Positions 1-6,569 of a stretch of DNA of 6,989 bases are shown here, piece by piece. Positions within the stretch are counted from its first letter, which is position 1, and each line of letters opens with the position of its first letter. The notes under the pieces were generated by a model. It worked only from the letters and a program-made list of their open reading frames with translations. It made no database searches and had not been told where the DNA came from. Source of the stretch: Mariprofundus sp. (lineage in GTDB: Bacteria; Pseudomonadota; Zetaproteobacteria; Mariprofundales; Mariprofundaceae); contig WFUI01000087.1 of NCBI GenBank assembly GCA_015485035.1, forward strand, positions 1 through 6,989, in the 5' to 3' direction. The translations under genes were made by a program, and so were the position numbers.

Positions 1-954
1 ATCCCAGAATGTGCGGGTGGCTACACCACCGCGAGCAAAGGCTGGAATATGACAGGATTGACACGCCACCCGCTTCACATGCGTATTGAGCACCAGATGT
101 TTGATCGAATCCTTTGGGTGCGGTTGCAGGCCATGACAGGATTCGCAGGATGTGGCCTGACGCCGGAATCCTGGTTTACCTGTACCCTTGGTATCGCGCG
201 CCAGCAATTGATAGCGACTACCACTCCACTGATGGTTTTTGGTCACATGGCAAGCTGTACAAGCAAAATTCTGACCATCCGGGGACATATGGACATCTAC
301 CGATTTCGGTGGGTCAGCCATGATTGAAGACAGGTCCCCATGTTTGACATTGTCACCGCCACCACCATAAAAATGGCATGAGCCGCAATTGGCTCGGCTT
401 GGCAGCCCGACATGTTGCGCAACACGTTTCCACTGAATGGGTTTTTTTCCTGCAAACAGAATAGAACAGGCGGGGCTACCCTTTGTAGGCGGTAAGCGGT
501 AATAGCTACCTGTCGTATCATGGCAGACCAGGCAATCAATCTGACTCTGTTTCTTCGGCAGTTTGAAGTTTTTGGCTCCGTAGGAGATATGACACTGGGC
601 ACACATGCCCTCATTGCCACGCGCATTGGAACAAAAGTTATTGATTAAATGCTCTTTACCCAGCAACTGGCCAGTCTTTTTATTATGATAGGACCAGGTC
701 CAATGGATATTATCCTGAATCTGTTTGCCTGCCTTATTGTGGCAGGAAAGACAAGCCCTGGTAACTGCAGGGCCACTCTTAAAGTCTTGCTGCAGTGCTT
801 TAAACTGAGTGTGATCCGCCGTGGTACTGATTGGAACTGCTGTTTTTTCTGACCCATCTGTTTCGGCACTCTGTCCGTAAGCCGCCCAGGTAACAACGCC
901 AGCAAAACATGTAATCAGCAGAGAAACCTGTAGATAGTATATACTTCGCTTCAT
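1..954 (-). CDS. Periplasmic multihaem c-type cytochrome, octahaem tetrathionate reductase (OTR) family, C-terminus cut by the window edge
   Basis: The reading frame is open from ATG at 954 to the left edge, giving 318 codons. The first ~28 residues are a Sec signal: MKR, then a hydrophobic stretch (YYLQVSLLITCFAGVVTWAA) and a likely cleavage near AYG-QSA. Seven haem-attachment sites follow: CLSCH 68-72, CAQCH 118-122, CLVCH 141-145, CGSCH 190-194, CTACH 232-236, CESCH 270-274 and CQSCH 298-302. The stretch between the signal and haem 1 (ADHTQFKALQQDFKSGP), the IHWTW segment after haem 1, and the FYGGGGDNVKHGDL segment after haem 4 resemble, from memory, the Shewanella OTR family. OTR is a soluble periplasmic enzyme that reduces tetrathionate, and also nitrite and hydroxylamine in vitro; its active-site haem has a lysine ligand, which I cannot place here without alignment. 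An eighth haem should lie beyond the edge. A GGAGGT SD (959-964) precedes the ATG. It sits 36 bases after a haem lipoprotein gene, so the two are probably co-transcribed. The physiological substrate is inferred, not shown. Confidence 0.9.
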   Translation of the reverse strand, partial: MKRSIYYLQVSLLITCFAGVVTWAAYGQSAETDGSEKTAVPISTTADHTQFKALQQDFKSGPAVTRACLSCHNKAGKQIQDNIHWTWSYHNKKTGQLLGKEHLINNFCSNARGNEGMCAQCHISYGAKNFKLPKKQSQIDCLVCHDTTGSYYRLPPTKGSPACSILFAGKKPIQWKRVAQHVGLPSRANCGSCHFYGGGGDNVKHGDLSSIMADPPKSVDVHMSPDGQNFACTACHVTKNHQWSGSRYQLLARDTKGTGKPGFRRQATSCESCHGLQPHPKDSIKHLVLNTHVKRVACQSCHIPAFARGGVATRTFWD

Positions 955-990
955 TATTACCTCCCGCTATTAGCGCACGAAAACATCTGT
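955..990 (-). other. Short gap joining the haem lipoprotein and cytochrome genes
   Basis: The 36 bases between the lipoprotein TAA and the cytochrome ATG hold the GGAGGT SD (959-964), four bases from the ATG, and no hairpin or promoter boxes. This supports read-through from the promoter at 1598-1626. Confidence 0.6.
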
Positions 991-1563
991 TTACAACTGC
1001 CTGCTTAGGCTGAACGCACCCCTGATTTGACCAAGCTTATAACCCCTCGCCTGGTCCTGTGGGTAAAACCTTTTTAATGCTGCAGCAGTATCCGGGCTAA
1101 TATTCTCTCCATGACATAACAGACAAACCGGAACGACTGGCTGAGCTTTCATGAAGCGGTAAACTCCACCCTCTACGCGACTGACTACCATAGTCGCAGG
1201 CGATATTCCGGCAGCCCGTTCTCGATCAAATTGTTGTAGTACTGACTTTTCCCATGTATCTGGTATGGCTGCTGGATGATTGCGCGCTTTTAAGCTAACT
1301 CGTTTTATTTTCCAGCCCGTGTTTTCACTTAACTGAGCTGCCAGTGCTGGAGCCGCCCTGGAACAAACTTCAATAGCATGAGCCGGGCCTCCATGCTGCA
1401 ATGCCTGCCTTAATTGCGGCTTTAGCATACTAACAAATTGTCTGACAATAGATGTCGCCTTTTGTTGTAAGGCTGCTTGTTGTTGAGTGTTAATTCCTGA
1501 TTGAGGGTGGCAGGCACCCAGAGCCAATGAAATGCACAGACAAATTATATACTGTAATAACAT
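991..1563 (-). CDS. Tll0287-like (DUF3365) c-type haem lipoprotein
   Basis: This is a complete 190-residue protein. The N-terminus MLLQYIICLCISLALGAC is a short hydrophobic lipoprotein signal with a lipobox-like LGAC, so Cys18 is the likely lipidated residue and the protein would be anchored facing the periplasm. A single CLLCHG haem site lies at 147-151. The blocks around it match my memory of the DUF3365/Tll0287-like family: GGPAHAIEVCSRAAP near 58-72, TGWKIKRVSLKARN near 82-95, VYRFMKAQPVVPVCLLCHG 134-152, and the closing GQIRGAFSLSRQL. The family is a PAS-like haem-binding sensor or electron-transfer fold whose exact role is unsettled. The start is supported by a GGGAGGG SD a few bases upstream. 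It is the first gene after the promoter at 1598-1626 and lies 36 bases before the multihaem cytochrome, so it may pass electrons to it or report on its redox state; that link is inferred. Confidence 0.88.
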   Translation of the reverse strand: MLLQYIICLCISLALGACHPQSGINTQQQAALQQKATSIVRQFVSMLKPQLRQALQHGGPAHAIEVCSRAAPALAAQLSENTGWKIKRVSLKARNHPAAIPDTWEKSVLQQFDRERAAGISPATMVVSRVEGGVYRFMKAQPVVPVCLLCHGENISPDTAAALKRFYPQDQARGYKLGQIRGAFSLSRQL

Positions 1564-1597
1564 AAAACCCTCCCAATTGAAGAATTTTCATATATTA

Positions 1598-1626
1598 ATA
1601 ATATATCTTAAAAGTGTCTGTGACAA
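1598..1626 (-). promoter_or_regulatory. Sigma70-like promoter for the haem lipoprotein-cytochrome operon
   Basis: On the minus strand TTGTCA (1621-1626) is followed by exactly 17 bases and then TATTAT (1598-1603), close to the consensus TTGACA-N17-TATAAT. The surrounding DNA is strongly AT-rich. The predicted start of transcription near 1591 gives a leader of about 28 bases that contains the SD of the lipoprotein gene. No equally good box pair was found elsewhere in the window. Position and spacing are seen directly; activity is inferred. Confidence 0.6.
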
Positions 1627-1633
1627 AGTCACA
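1619..1633. promoter_or_regulatory. Perfect palindrome TGTGAC-AAA-GTCACA, probable operator over the -35 box
   Basis: Two exact 6-base inverted arms are separated by 3 bases, and the element contains the whole -35 hexamer of the promoter at 1598-1626. Its TGTGA and TCACA half-sites look like those of CRP/FNR-type regulators, but the spacing between them is 5 bases rather than the usual 6, so a CRP site is not a clean match. Binding here would overlap the RNA polymerase contact and is more easily read as repression. A 6-bp hairpin is the alternative, but no good T-tract follows on either strand. Confidence 0.45.
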
Positions 1634-1657
1634 TTACTGGAAATAAATATCGTGACT

Positions 1658-1979
1658 TCAATTACATGAATTGGAAAAATGTTCTTCATAAATCGCATCA
1701 AAACTATTCGCCGCAAATGACTTCCACGTTCACATACGCAGTTGCCAGTTCGCGTTCCAGATGCGAACTGGAAGAAGGCGCAATATCAATCGTTGGCACC
1801 GCAAAGCCTGGCCGGGCCAGCTCAATCGCCTCATGCCCCCGGGCACAGCTGGGAATAAGAATACAACCGGGTTTCAGTTCGCCCTGTTGCAACCACGCAT
1901 GCACAGATGGATTGACCTCACCCCTGTCCCAACCTGTTTCTCCCCGCTGATAACGCTGCTCCTAGTAATTCATTAGCAT
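1658..1979 (-). pseudogene. Decayed class I SAM-dependent methyltransferase, TPMT-like family
   Basis: From ATG at 1979 the frame reads MLMNY, then a TAG (1962-1964), then EQRYQRGETGWDRGEVNPS and HAWLQQGELKPG. This is the N-terminus of a thiopurine-methyltransferase-like protein, in which I would expect a Trp (FW/YW-EQRYQ) where the TAG stands; TGG to TAG is one base. SAM motif I should read near PGCGRG but here is PSCARG, with both glycines lost. The frame continues through GHEAIELARPGFAV, IDIAPS and NVEVICGE to a TAG at 1704-1706. One base further on, in a shifted frame (1658-1702), FDAIYEE matches the next family block (FDAIYEQ), so roughly ten codons between the blocks are missing, and the frame then ends in unrelated residues at TGA 1658. 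The C-terminal half or more of the usual ~200 residues is absent. Its ATG overlaps the stop of the small gene upstream (ATGCTAATG), the trace of an old operon. Almost certainly non-functional. Confidence 0.8.
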
Positions 1980-2152
1980 TTACCAGACAACGTGTCTGCC
2001 AGCTTGCGCAGCACAGCTTTTCTCTCTTTGAGCATATTACTGTAATCCAGACTGTCCGTATTGCTGATCTCATATCGCAAATCCGACAAATAGCTTTCCA
2101 GCGCATCATCCAATATTGCCGTTTCTTTATCAGTTAAATCCAAATGGACTAT
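1973..2152 (-). CDS. Small conserved-looking hypothetical protein with an ATA start codon (possibly inactivated)
   Basis: A 59-codon frame runs from ATA (2150-2152) to TAA (1973-1975). It reads xVHLDLTDKETAILDDAL, then ESYLSDLRYEISNTDSLDY, then SNMLKERKAVLRKLADTLSGKC. The protein is charged, probably all-helical and cytoplasmic, with no signal or Cys cluster. It resembles a family of ~55-60-residue uncharacterised proteobacterial proteins with a DLRxEIxxTDSLDYxxMLKxRKxVL pattern (from memory). A perfect AGGAGG SD sits exactly 5 bases before the ATA, which marks that codon as the start position although ATA is very rarely used. The only ATG nearby (2155-2157) is out of frame and hits TAG at its third codon. 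Either the gene starts at ATA, or an ATG has been lost by one substitution, or a single base has dropped out after the out-of-frame ATG. It lies 42 bases after the permease gene and overlaps the decayed methyltransferase. No function is known to me. Confidence 0.55.
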   Translation of the reverse strand: MVHLDLTDKETAILDDALESYLSDLRYEISNTDSLDYSNMLKERKAVLRKLADTLSGKC

Positions 2153-2157
2153 GGCAT

Positions 2158-2163
2158 CCTCCT
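2158..2163 (-). promoter_or_regulatory. Consensus ribosome binding site AGGAGG before the ATA codon
   Basis: This is a full AGGAGG five bases from the ATA at 2150-2152, in the intergenic space after the permease. It is the strongest argument that the small frame downstream is or was translated from that position, because every other in-frame start candidate (for example TTG at 2141-2143) is too far from it. Confidence 0.6.
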
Positions 2164-2194
2164 GTTTCCTTCATCATTTATAGCGATTTAGCCA

Positions 2195-3517
2195 TTATGT
2201 ATCACATTCCGCAGGCTTCATAAATAGACGACGTTGGCTGAACATAAGTTCGGCGACACCGACTGTCAGGTAGGCTGACAGCATCCATTTGAGACTATTA
2301 CCATCGTGCGACCACAGGTAGCCTATGAGTACACCCCATGAGGCCAGACAAGCAGCGAAGCCAAGCAACGGCATCCACGGACGAATCCCTGTTTTTTCAC
2401 GCAGTCGGAATGCCGCCAGATTGATACTGGCGAAGATCAGCAGGAATGTGGCACTGGCAAATGATGAAATCACTGTTAAATCGGCCAGATTGACAAAAGC
2501 CAGCGTCACAGCGGCCAGCACGACAAGGCTGACCCAGGGCACGGACGTGGCACGACTCCGGTGCGCAAAAACGCAGGGAAGAGCATGCTCTTTTGCCATA
2601 ATACTACCCAATCGCGCCGTACCGAACATCGTGGCATTGATGGCCGATGCCGTTGAAAGCAGCGCGCCCAGTCCAATCAATATAAAACCCATTTTACCTA
2701 GAAATGGTTCGGCGGCGACTGCCAGTGCATACTCTTTGTATTTGAAAATATCTTCCGGCGAAAGAGTGGTGACGGCGACGAGTGAAACCACGATATAAAT
2801 CAGGGTAGTAACAACGATAGAAATAATGATGGCGCGCGGCAGATCCCGTTGTGGATTCTGTGATTCATTAACGGCGTTGGGAATCAGTTCAAACCCTTCA
2901 TAGGCGACAAAAATCAACGCTGCACCCATCAACAGACCATTTGCACCATGGTTAAAAAATGGGAAAAGAGTCGAAACATCAGCCTGCATCAGCCCTATCA
3001 CAGCAAAACCGGAAAGGATGACAACCTTGACCAGCACAATGATATCTTCCGTATGCCCCGCCGCCTGCACACCATAGAGATTGATGCCCAGAAAAATCGC
3101 AATGATCGCCGTTTCAAGAAGGTGATGAAGCATTAATCCATGCGCATGCGCACCCAGAAGTGCGGTGCCATAAGCACCGAAGGTGTAGGCATACAGGGCA
3201 ATCGTGCCGATATATCCGGCAAGCAGCAACCAGCCGCCAAGACCGGCGATATTGGGGTGCCTGAATGCATATTCCAGATAGGTAAAGCTGCCTCCATCAG
3301 AGTGAAAACAGAGGCCTAACTTCGCATAGGACCAACCGGTGATAAGCGCCAGCAAACCGCCTATAGCGAAGGCCAATGGTGCAGCATGGCCGGATAGGCT
3401 CATGGACAGCCCAAGGACAGAAAAGATACCGCCCCCGACCATGCCCCCGACACCCATGGCAATGAGTTCCTTTAAGCCCAACTTACCCGCTTCTACCGGT
3501 ACTGCTGTTCGTTTCAC
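2195..3517 (-). CDS. APC-superfamily amino acid permease
   Basis: This is a 440-residue integral membrane protein of about twelve hydrophobic segments, the usual size for the amino acid-polyamine-organocation (APC) superfamily, whose members exchange or import amino acids or polyamines across the inner membrane. The TM1 signature GVGGMVGGGIF (22-32) is the unwound glycine-rich substrate site of this fold. SDGGSFTYLEYAF (73-85) and FVAYEGFELIPNAVNES followed by NPQRDLPRAI (203-230) are the TM3 entry and TM6-loop motifs of the family. The last residues (KPAECDT) are cytoplasmic-looking. Translation begins at GTG (3515-3517); the nearest SD, AGGAGG, is about 11 bases upstream, which is long, and no other start codon lies close by in frame. 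The gene begins 24 bases after the phosphoketolase stop, so the two are likely co-transcribed. The substrate cannot be read from the sequence. Confidence 0.9.
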   Translation of the reverse strand: MKRTAVPVEAGKLGLKELIAMGVGGMVGGGIFSVLGLSMSLSGHAAPLAFAIGGLLALITGWSYAKLGLCFHSDGGSFTYLEYAFRHPNIAGLGGWLLLAGYIGTIALYAYTFGAYGTALLGAHAHGLMLHHLLETAIIAIFLGINLYGVQAAGHTEDIIVLVKVVILSGFAVIGLMQADVSTLFPFFNHGANGLLMGAALIFVAYEGFELIPNAVNESQNPQRDLPRAIIISIVVTTLIYIVVSLVAVTTLSPEDIFKYKEYALAVAAEPFLGKMGFILIGLGALLSTASAINATMFGTARLGSIMAKEHALPCVFAHRSRATSVPWVSLVVLAAVTLAFVNLADLTVISSFASATFLLIFASINLAAFRLREKTGIRPWMPLLGFAACLASWGVLIGYLWSHDGNSLKWMLSAYLTVGVAELMFSQRRLFMKPAECDT

Positions 3518-3541
3518 CTGTCTGTGTTCCTCCTGCCAGAG

Positions 3542-5920
3542 TTATGATTTGAATGGCCAGTGCCATTCGTTCATTTCAGGGCTATCTACACCATGTTGAT
3601 AGGCATACTGCCTGCATTCAAATTGCTGATCACGCAACCGCTCCTTGATATGTGCGCCTGCAATACTGAAGCGTGGAATCCGGTCTATCACATCAATTGC
3701 CAGTGAGAATCGATCAATCTCATTTTGAATGGTCAGCTCCAGCGGTGTATTGATGCTGCCTTTTTCCTTATAGCCGCGAACATGCAGGTTTTTATGGTTG
3801 TGCCTTCTGTAGGTCAGGCGATGAATCAGCCATGGGTAGCCGTGGAAATTAAAGATAACCGGCTTATCTGTTGTGAAAATACTATCGAAATCACGGTCAG
3901 ATAAACCATGGGGATGCTCAGTTTTTGGTGATAACTTATAGAGATCCAGCACATTCACAAAGCGGATTTTCACATCATCAAAGCTTTCTCGTAGCAACAC
4001 CGTAGCCGCTAAGGCCTCTTTCGTAGGAATATCACCACATCCGACCATCACTACATCGGGCTCACCACCCTCGTCATTGCTGGCCCAATCCCAGATACCG
4101 ACCCCTTTGACACAGTGCTTAACGGCCTGATCCATCGTTAAATACTGCAGGTGCCGTTGTTTATCAGCGACAATCACGTTGATGTAATTCGTGCTGTTCA
4201 GACAATGATCAGCAACGCATAGCAAGGTATTTGCATCAGGCGGCAAATAAATGCGGGTGACTTTCGGGCTCTTGTTCACAACCAGATCCAGAAAGCCCGG
4301 GTCCTGATGGGTAAAACCATTGTGATCCTGCCGCCATACTGTCGAGGTAATAAGCAAGTTCAGCGATGAGATCGGAGCACGCCACGGAATATCGTTACAA
4401 ATCGCCAGCCATTTAGCGTGTTGATTAAACATCGAGTCAATGACATGCACAAATGCTTCATAGGTCGAAAAGAATCCGTGACGACCAGTGAGCAGGTAAC
4501 CTTCAAGCCAGCCCTCCATGGTATGCTCCGAGAGCATTTCCATCACCCGCCCATCGGTTGAGAGCTCACCCCCGTCTGCATCGTCGTCAATCATCTCCGC
4601 CAGCCATGTTTTTTTGCTCACTTCATAGATAGCATCAAGCTTATTGGAGGTGTTTTCATCCGGGCTAAACACTCGAAAATTATGTATATTTTTTGCCATA
4701 ACATCGCGCAGAAAGCGTCCCAGTGGACGTGTGTTTTCTACCCTGTTTCTGCCCGGCTCCGAACAATTCACCGCGTAGCATCGGAAATCAGGCATGCGTA
4801 GCGCTTTTCTGAGTACTCCGCCATTCGCATGTCGATTCGCACTCATGCGCTTCGCTTCTTTAGGTGCCAGGTCTTTCAATGAAGGGATCAGCTTTCCGGT
4901 TTCATCAAACAGCGTTTCCGGTTGATAGCTACGTAGCCATTGCTCCAGTAACTGCAGGTTTTCTTTATTGCTTTTGGCATCCGGAACAGGAACCTGATGT
5001 GCTCGCCAGAACCCCTCCACCTTTTTACCATTCACTTCATCCGGCCCGGTCCAGCCTTTGGGAGAACGCAATACGATCATAGGCCAGCGGGCACGGGTCG
5101 CTGTTTGTGCGTCACGTGCCTGTTGCTGAATATCACGAATATCCAGCACACACTGTTCCATCACCTCCGCCATGCAGGCATGCATGGCGGCCGGATCATC
5201 TCCTTCCACAAAATACGGTGTCCAGCCATAGCCAATAAAGAGCGACTCCAGCTCCTCATGGCTAATGCGCGATAGCACAGAAGGATTGTTAATTTTATAA
5301 CCATTGAGATGTAAAACCGGAAGCACCGCACCATCACGGCAGGGATTAAGGAATTTATTCGCATGCCAAGATGTCGCCAGGGGGCCTGTTTCAGACTCGC
5401 CATCTCCAACCACCACTGTCACGATCAGTTCAGAATTATCATATGCCGCACCAAACGCATGCGACAAGCTATAACCCAGCTCGCCACCCTCATGAATAGA
5501 TCCCGGCGTTTCCGGCGTACAGTGACTGCCTATGCCACCCGGGAATGAGAAATCCCTGAAAAACTCACGCATGCCCTCCTCATCCTCACTTTTATTCGGA
5601 TATAACTCGCTGTATGTCCCTTCAAGGTATACGGGTGCAAGGATACCGGGTGCCCCATGGCCAGGTCCTGCCAGAAAAATCGCATCAATATCATATTTCA
5701 CAATCAAACGATTCATGTGCGCATAGACAAAACTGAGACCAGGGCTGGAACCCCAGTGGCCAAGCAGACGATTTTTCAAATTTTCTGCCTGCAATGGCTG
5801 TTTGAGTAGCGGGTTATCCTGAAGAAAGATCATCCCGGCGGCGAGATAGCAGCAGGCTCTCCACCATTGATCAATACGCTCCAGTTCTGCTTCAGAAACA
5901 GAAAGCTCTCGTCTGCTCAT
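3542..5920 (-). CDS. xfp: Xylulose-5-phosphate/fructose-6-phosphate phosphoketolase
   Basis: This thiamine diphosphate (TPP) enzyme cleaves xylulose-5-P (and usually fructose-6-P) with phosphate to acetyl phosphate plus glyceraldehyde-3-P (or erythrose-4-P) in the cytoplasm. Numbered from Met at 5920 it has 792 residues, normal for the family. Visible landmarks are [20 protein letters not shown] (54-73), GPGHGAP (85-91), the [12 protein letters not shown] and [15 protein letters not shown] blocks (129-155) with their histidines, the TPP/Mg motif [19 protein letters not shown] (172-190) and RSPKGWTGP followed by GFWRAHQVP (285-311). The C-terminal domain is complete, ending WPFKS. I prefer ATG 5918-5920, which has an AGAGG SD nine bases upstream; an in-frame ATG six codons earlier (5936-5938, 798 residues) has no SD. 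It follows the epsilon-like gene by 76 bases and precedes the permease by 24. No frameshift or missing motif was seen. Acetate kinase or phosphotransacetylase, its usual partners, are not in the window. Confidence 0.96.
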   Translation of the reverse strand: MSRRELSVSEAELERIDQWWRACCYLAAGMIFLQDNPLLKQPLQAENLKNRLLGHWGSSPGLSFVYAHMNRLIVKYDIDAIFLAGPGHGAPGILAPVYLEGTYSELYPNKSEDEEGMREFFRDFSFPGGIGSHCTPETPGSIHEGGELGYSLSHAFGAAYDNSELIVTVVVGDGESETGPLATSWHANKFLNPCRDGAVLPVLHLNGYKINNPSVLSRISHEELESLFIGYGWTPYFVEGDDPAAMHACMAEVMEQCVLDIRDIQQQARDAQTATRARWPMIVLRSPKGWTGPDEVNGKKVEGFWRAHQVPVPDAKSNKENLQLLEQWLRSYQPETLFDETGKLIPSLKDLAPKEAKRMSANRHANGGVLRKALRMPDFRCYAVNCSEPGRNRVENTRPLGRFLRDVMAKNIHNFRVFSPDENTSNKLDAIYEVSKKTWLAEMIDDDADGGELSTDGRVMEMLSEHTMEGWLEGYLLTGRHGFFSTYEAFVHVIDSMFNQHAKWLAICNDIPWRAPISSLNLLITSTVWRQDHNGFTHQDPGFLDLVVNKSPKVTRIYLPPDANTLLCVADHCLNSTNYINVIVADKQRHLQYLTMDQAVKHCVKGVGIWDWASNDEGGEPDVVMVGCGDIPTKEALAATVLLRESFDDVKIRFVNVLDLYKLSPKTEHPHGLSDRDFDSIFTTDKPVIFNFHGYPWLIHRLTYRRHNHKNLHVRGYKEKGSINTPLELTIQNEIDRFSLAIDVIDRIPRFSIAGAHIKERLRDQQFECRQYAYQHGVDSPEMNEWHWPFKS

Positions 5921-5996
5921 ATCATTAATCCTCTGCATTGGTTGTGGTTATATCATTCTCGGTGAATATCCGTATCATCAACATCGCAAGGTTCCA

Positions 5997-6446
5997 TCAT
6001 GGCTTCATCAATGAGTCCCGGCTGTTTTTGCGTACCACACGTAATTTCGCGATGGCCAGCTCAAGATCCAAAAGAGCTCGGGAGACCTTCTCTTTATCCG
6101 GTGATGTTAACAGCTTTTCAGCCTGTTTCACGGCCTGTTTAGCCTGTGCCTCATCAATATCGGCGGCCCGCTCCACCGCATCGGCCAGAATTATAATACT
6201 ATCAGCCTGCACTTCCATATAGCCACCAAACACAACCATATAATCTGTATGGCAGTCAGAGCAGGCCGGCTCATCACTAGCAGGGCAATCGATACGAATC
6301 TCTCCCGGCCGAAGCACTGCCAGTAACGGGATATGCCCGGGCATAATGGCTATTTCTCCAGCCATACTGGGGGCAATCAACATCTTTGCCCTGCCTCGAT
6401 ACACCTCCTGCTCTGCTGTAGCAATTAACACACTCATACATTTCAT
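5997..6446 (-). CDS. atpC: F-type ATP synthase epsilon subunit homologue, stand-alone, with Cys-rich insertion
   Basis: The protein has 149 residues, slightly longer than a usual epsilon subunit (130-140). The N-terminal beta-sandwich is recognisable from AEQEVYRGRAKMLIAP (11-26), GEIAIMPGHIPLLAVLRPGEIRI (30-52) and VVFGGYMEVQADSIIILADAVERA (71-94). The C-terminal two-helix region covers 95-145 (DEAQAKQAVKQAEKLL, then LELAIAKLRVV). In the family this subunit sits on the F1 central stalk with gamma and can inhibit ATP hydrolysis. Between beta strands, where most homologues have a short hairpin, there is an insertion with Cys54, Cys62, Cys65 and His66 (C-x7-C-x2-CH). No other atp gene is present: the neighbours are marC and xfp. 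The ATG at 6446 has a GGGAG SD five bases away, within a duplicated leader. The gene symbol marks the family only; whether it joins an ATP synthase is unknown. Confidence 0.85.
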   Translation of the reverse strand: MKCMSVLIATAEQEVYRGRAKMLIAPSMAGEIAIMPGHIPLLAVLRPGEIRIDCPASDEPACSDCHTDYMVVFGGYMEVQADSIIILADAVERAADIDEAQAKQAVKQAEKLLTSPDKEKVSRALLDLELAIAKLRVVRKNSRDSLMKP

Positions 6447-6476
6447 AGGTACTCCCGACTAAGGTACTCCCGACTA
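6447..6476 (-). repeat. Exact 15-bp tandem duplication of the atpC-like leader and its SD
   Basis: Minus-strand TAGTCGGGAGTACCT is present twice, head to tail and without a mismatch (6462-6476 and 6447-6461), ending directly at the ATG. Each copy carries a GGGAG core, so the transcript has two SD-like sites, one 5 and one 20 bases from the start codon. Only the proximal one is at a usable distance. The lack of mismatches suggests a recent slippage event. Confidence 0.9.
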
Positions 6477-6569
6477 CGTTTGAAGTAGTTATCCATTGAT
6501 TACACTCAAGACTGCTGTCACTGCGTGCTCATTAAGCGAGCATTTAGCCATCAAACACCCTTTGTTCAT
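6477..6569 (-). other. Intergenic space between marC and the atpC-like gene
   Basis: These 93 bases hold two weak inverted repeats: TGCTC-N7-GAGCA around 6525-6542, and ACTAC-N7-GTAGT at 6473-6489, which reaches into the leader repeat. Neither is followed by a T-tract in the direction of transcription, so I do not call a terminator. No box pair with good spacing was found. A promoter for the atpC-xfp-permease group would be expected here or upstream of marC, but I cannot point to it. Confidence 0.4.

Noticed and set aside
297..905. Two minus-strand frames of 109 and 86 codons inside the cytochrome region
   Set aside because: They are out of frame with the seven CxxCH sites and the signal peptide of the cytochrome, which explain the whole stretch.
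1619..1633. Rho-independent terminator at the palindrome
   Set aside because: The stem is only 6 bp with moderate GC and no proper T-run follows on either strand, and it coincides with a -35 box, so an operator explains it better.
1984..1998. Inverted repeat CAGACA-ACG-TGTCTG
   Set aside because: It falls inside the coding part of the small gene (LADTLSG), is not near a promoter, and has no T-tract. Its 6-3-6 layout matches the operator at 1619-1633, but the arms differ, so I treat it as chance.
1918..2109. A 63-codon minus-strand frame starting MMRWKAICRICD
   Set aside because: It overlaps both the small gene and the methyltransferase remnant in another frame. Its odd Cys/Trp/Arg-rich composition is typical of a shadow, while the other frames match recognisable families.
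2325..2798. A 157-codon open frame on the plus strand
   Set aside because: It lies entirely antisense to the well-supported permease, shows no family motif or SD, and its composition is that expected from reading a membrane-protein gene backwards.
5939..5996. Separate promoter for xfp
   Set aside because: A TATAAC-like hexamer occurs upstream of the start, but no -35 hexamer lies at a suitable distance, so I cannot support it.
6240..6285. Haem attachment site CSDCH in the epsilon-like protein
   Set aside because: The protein is cytoplasmic by sequence, without a signal peptide, so cytochrome c maturation would not reach it. A metal or thiol role is more plausible.
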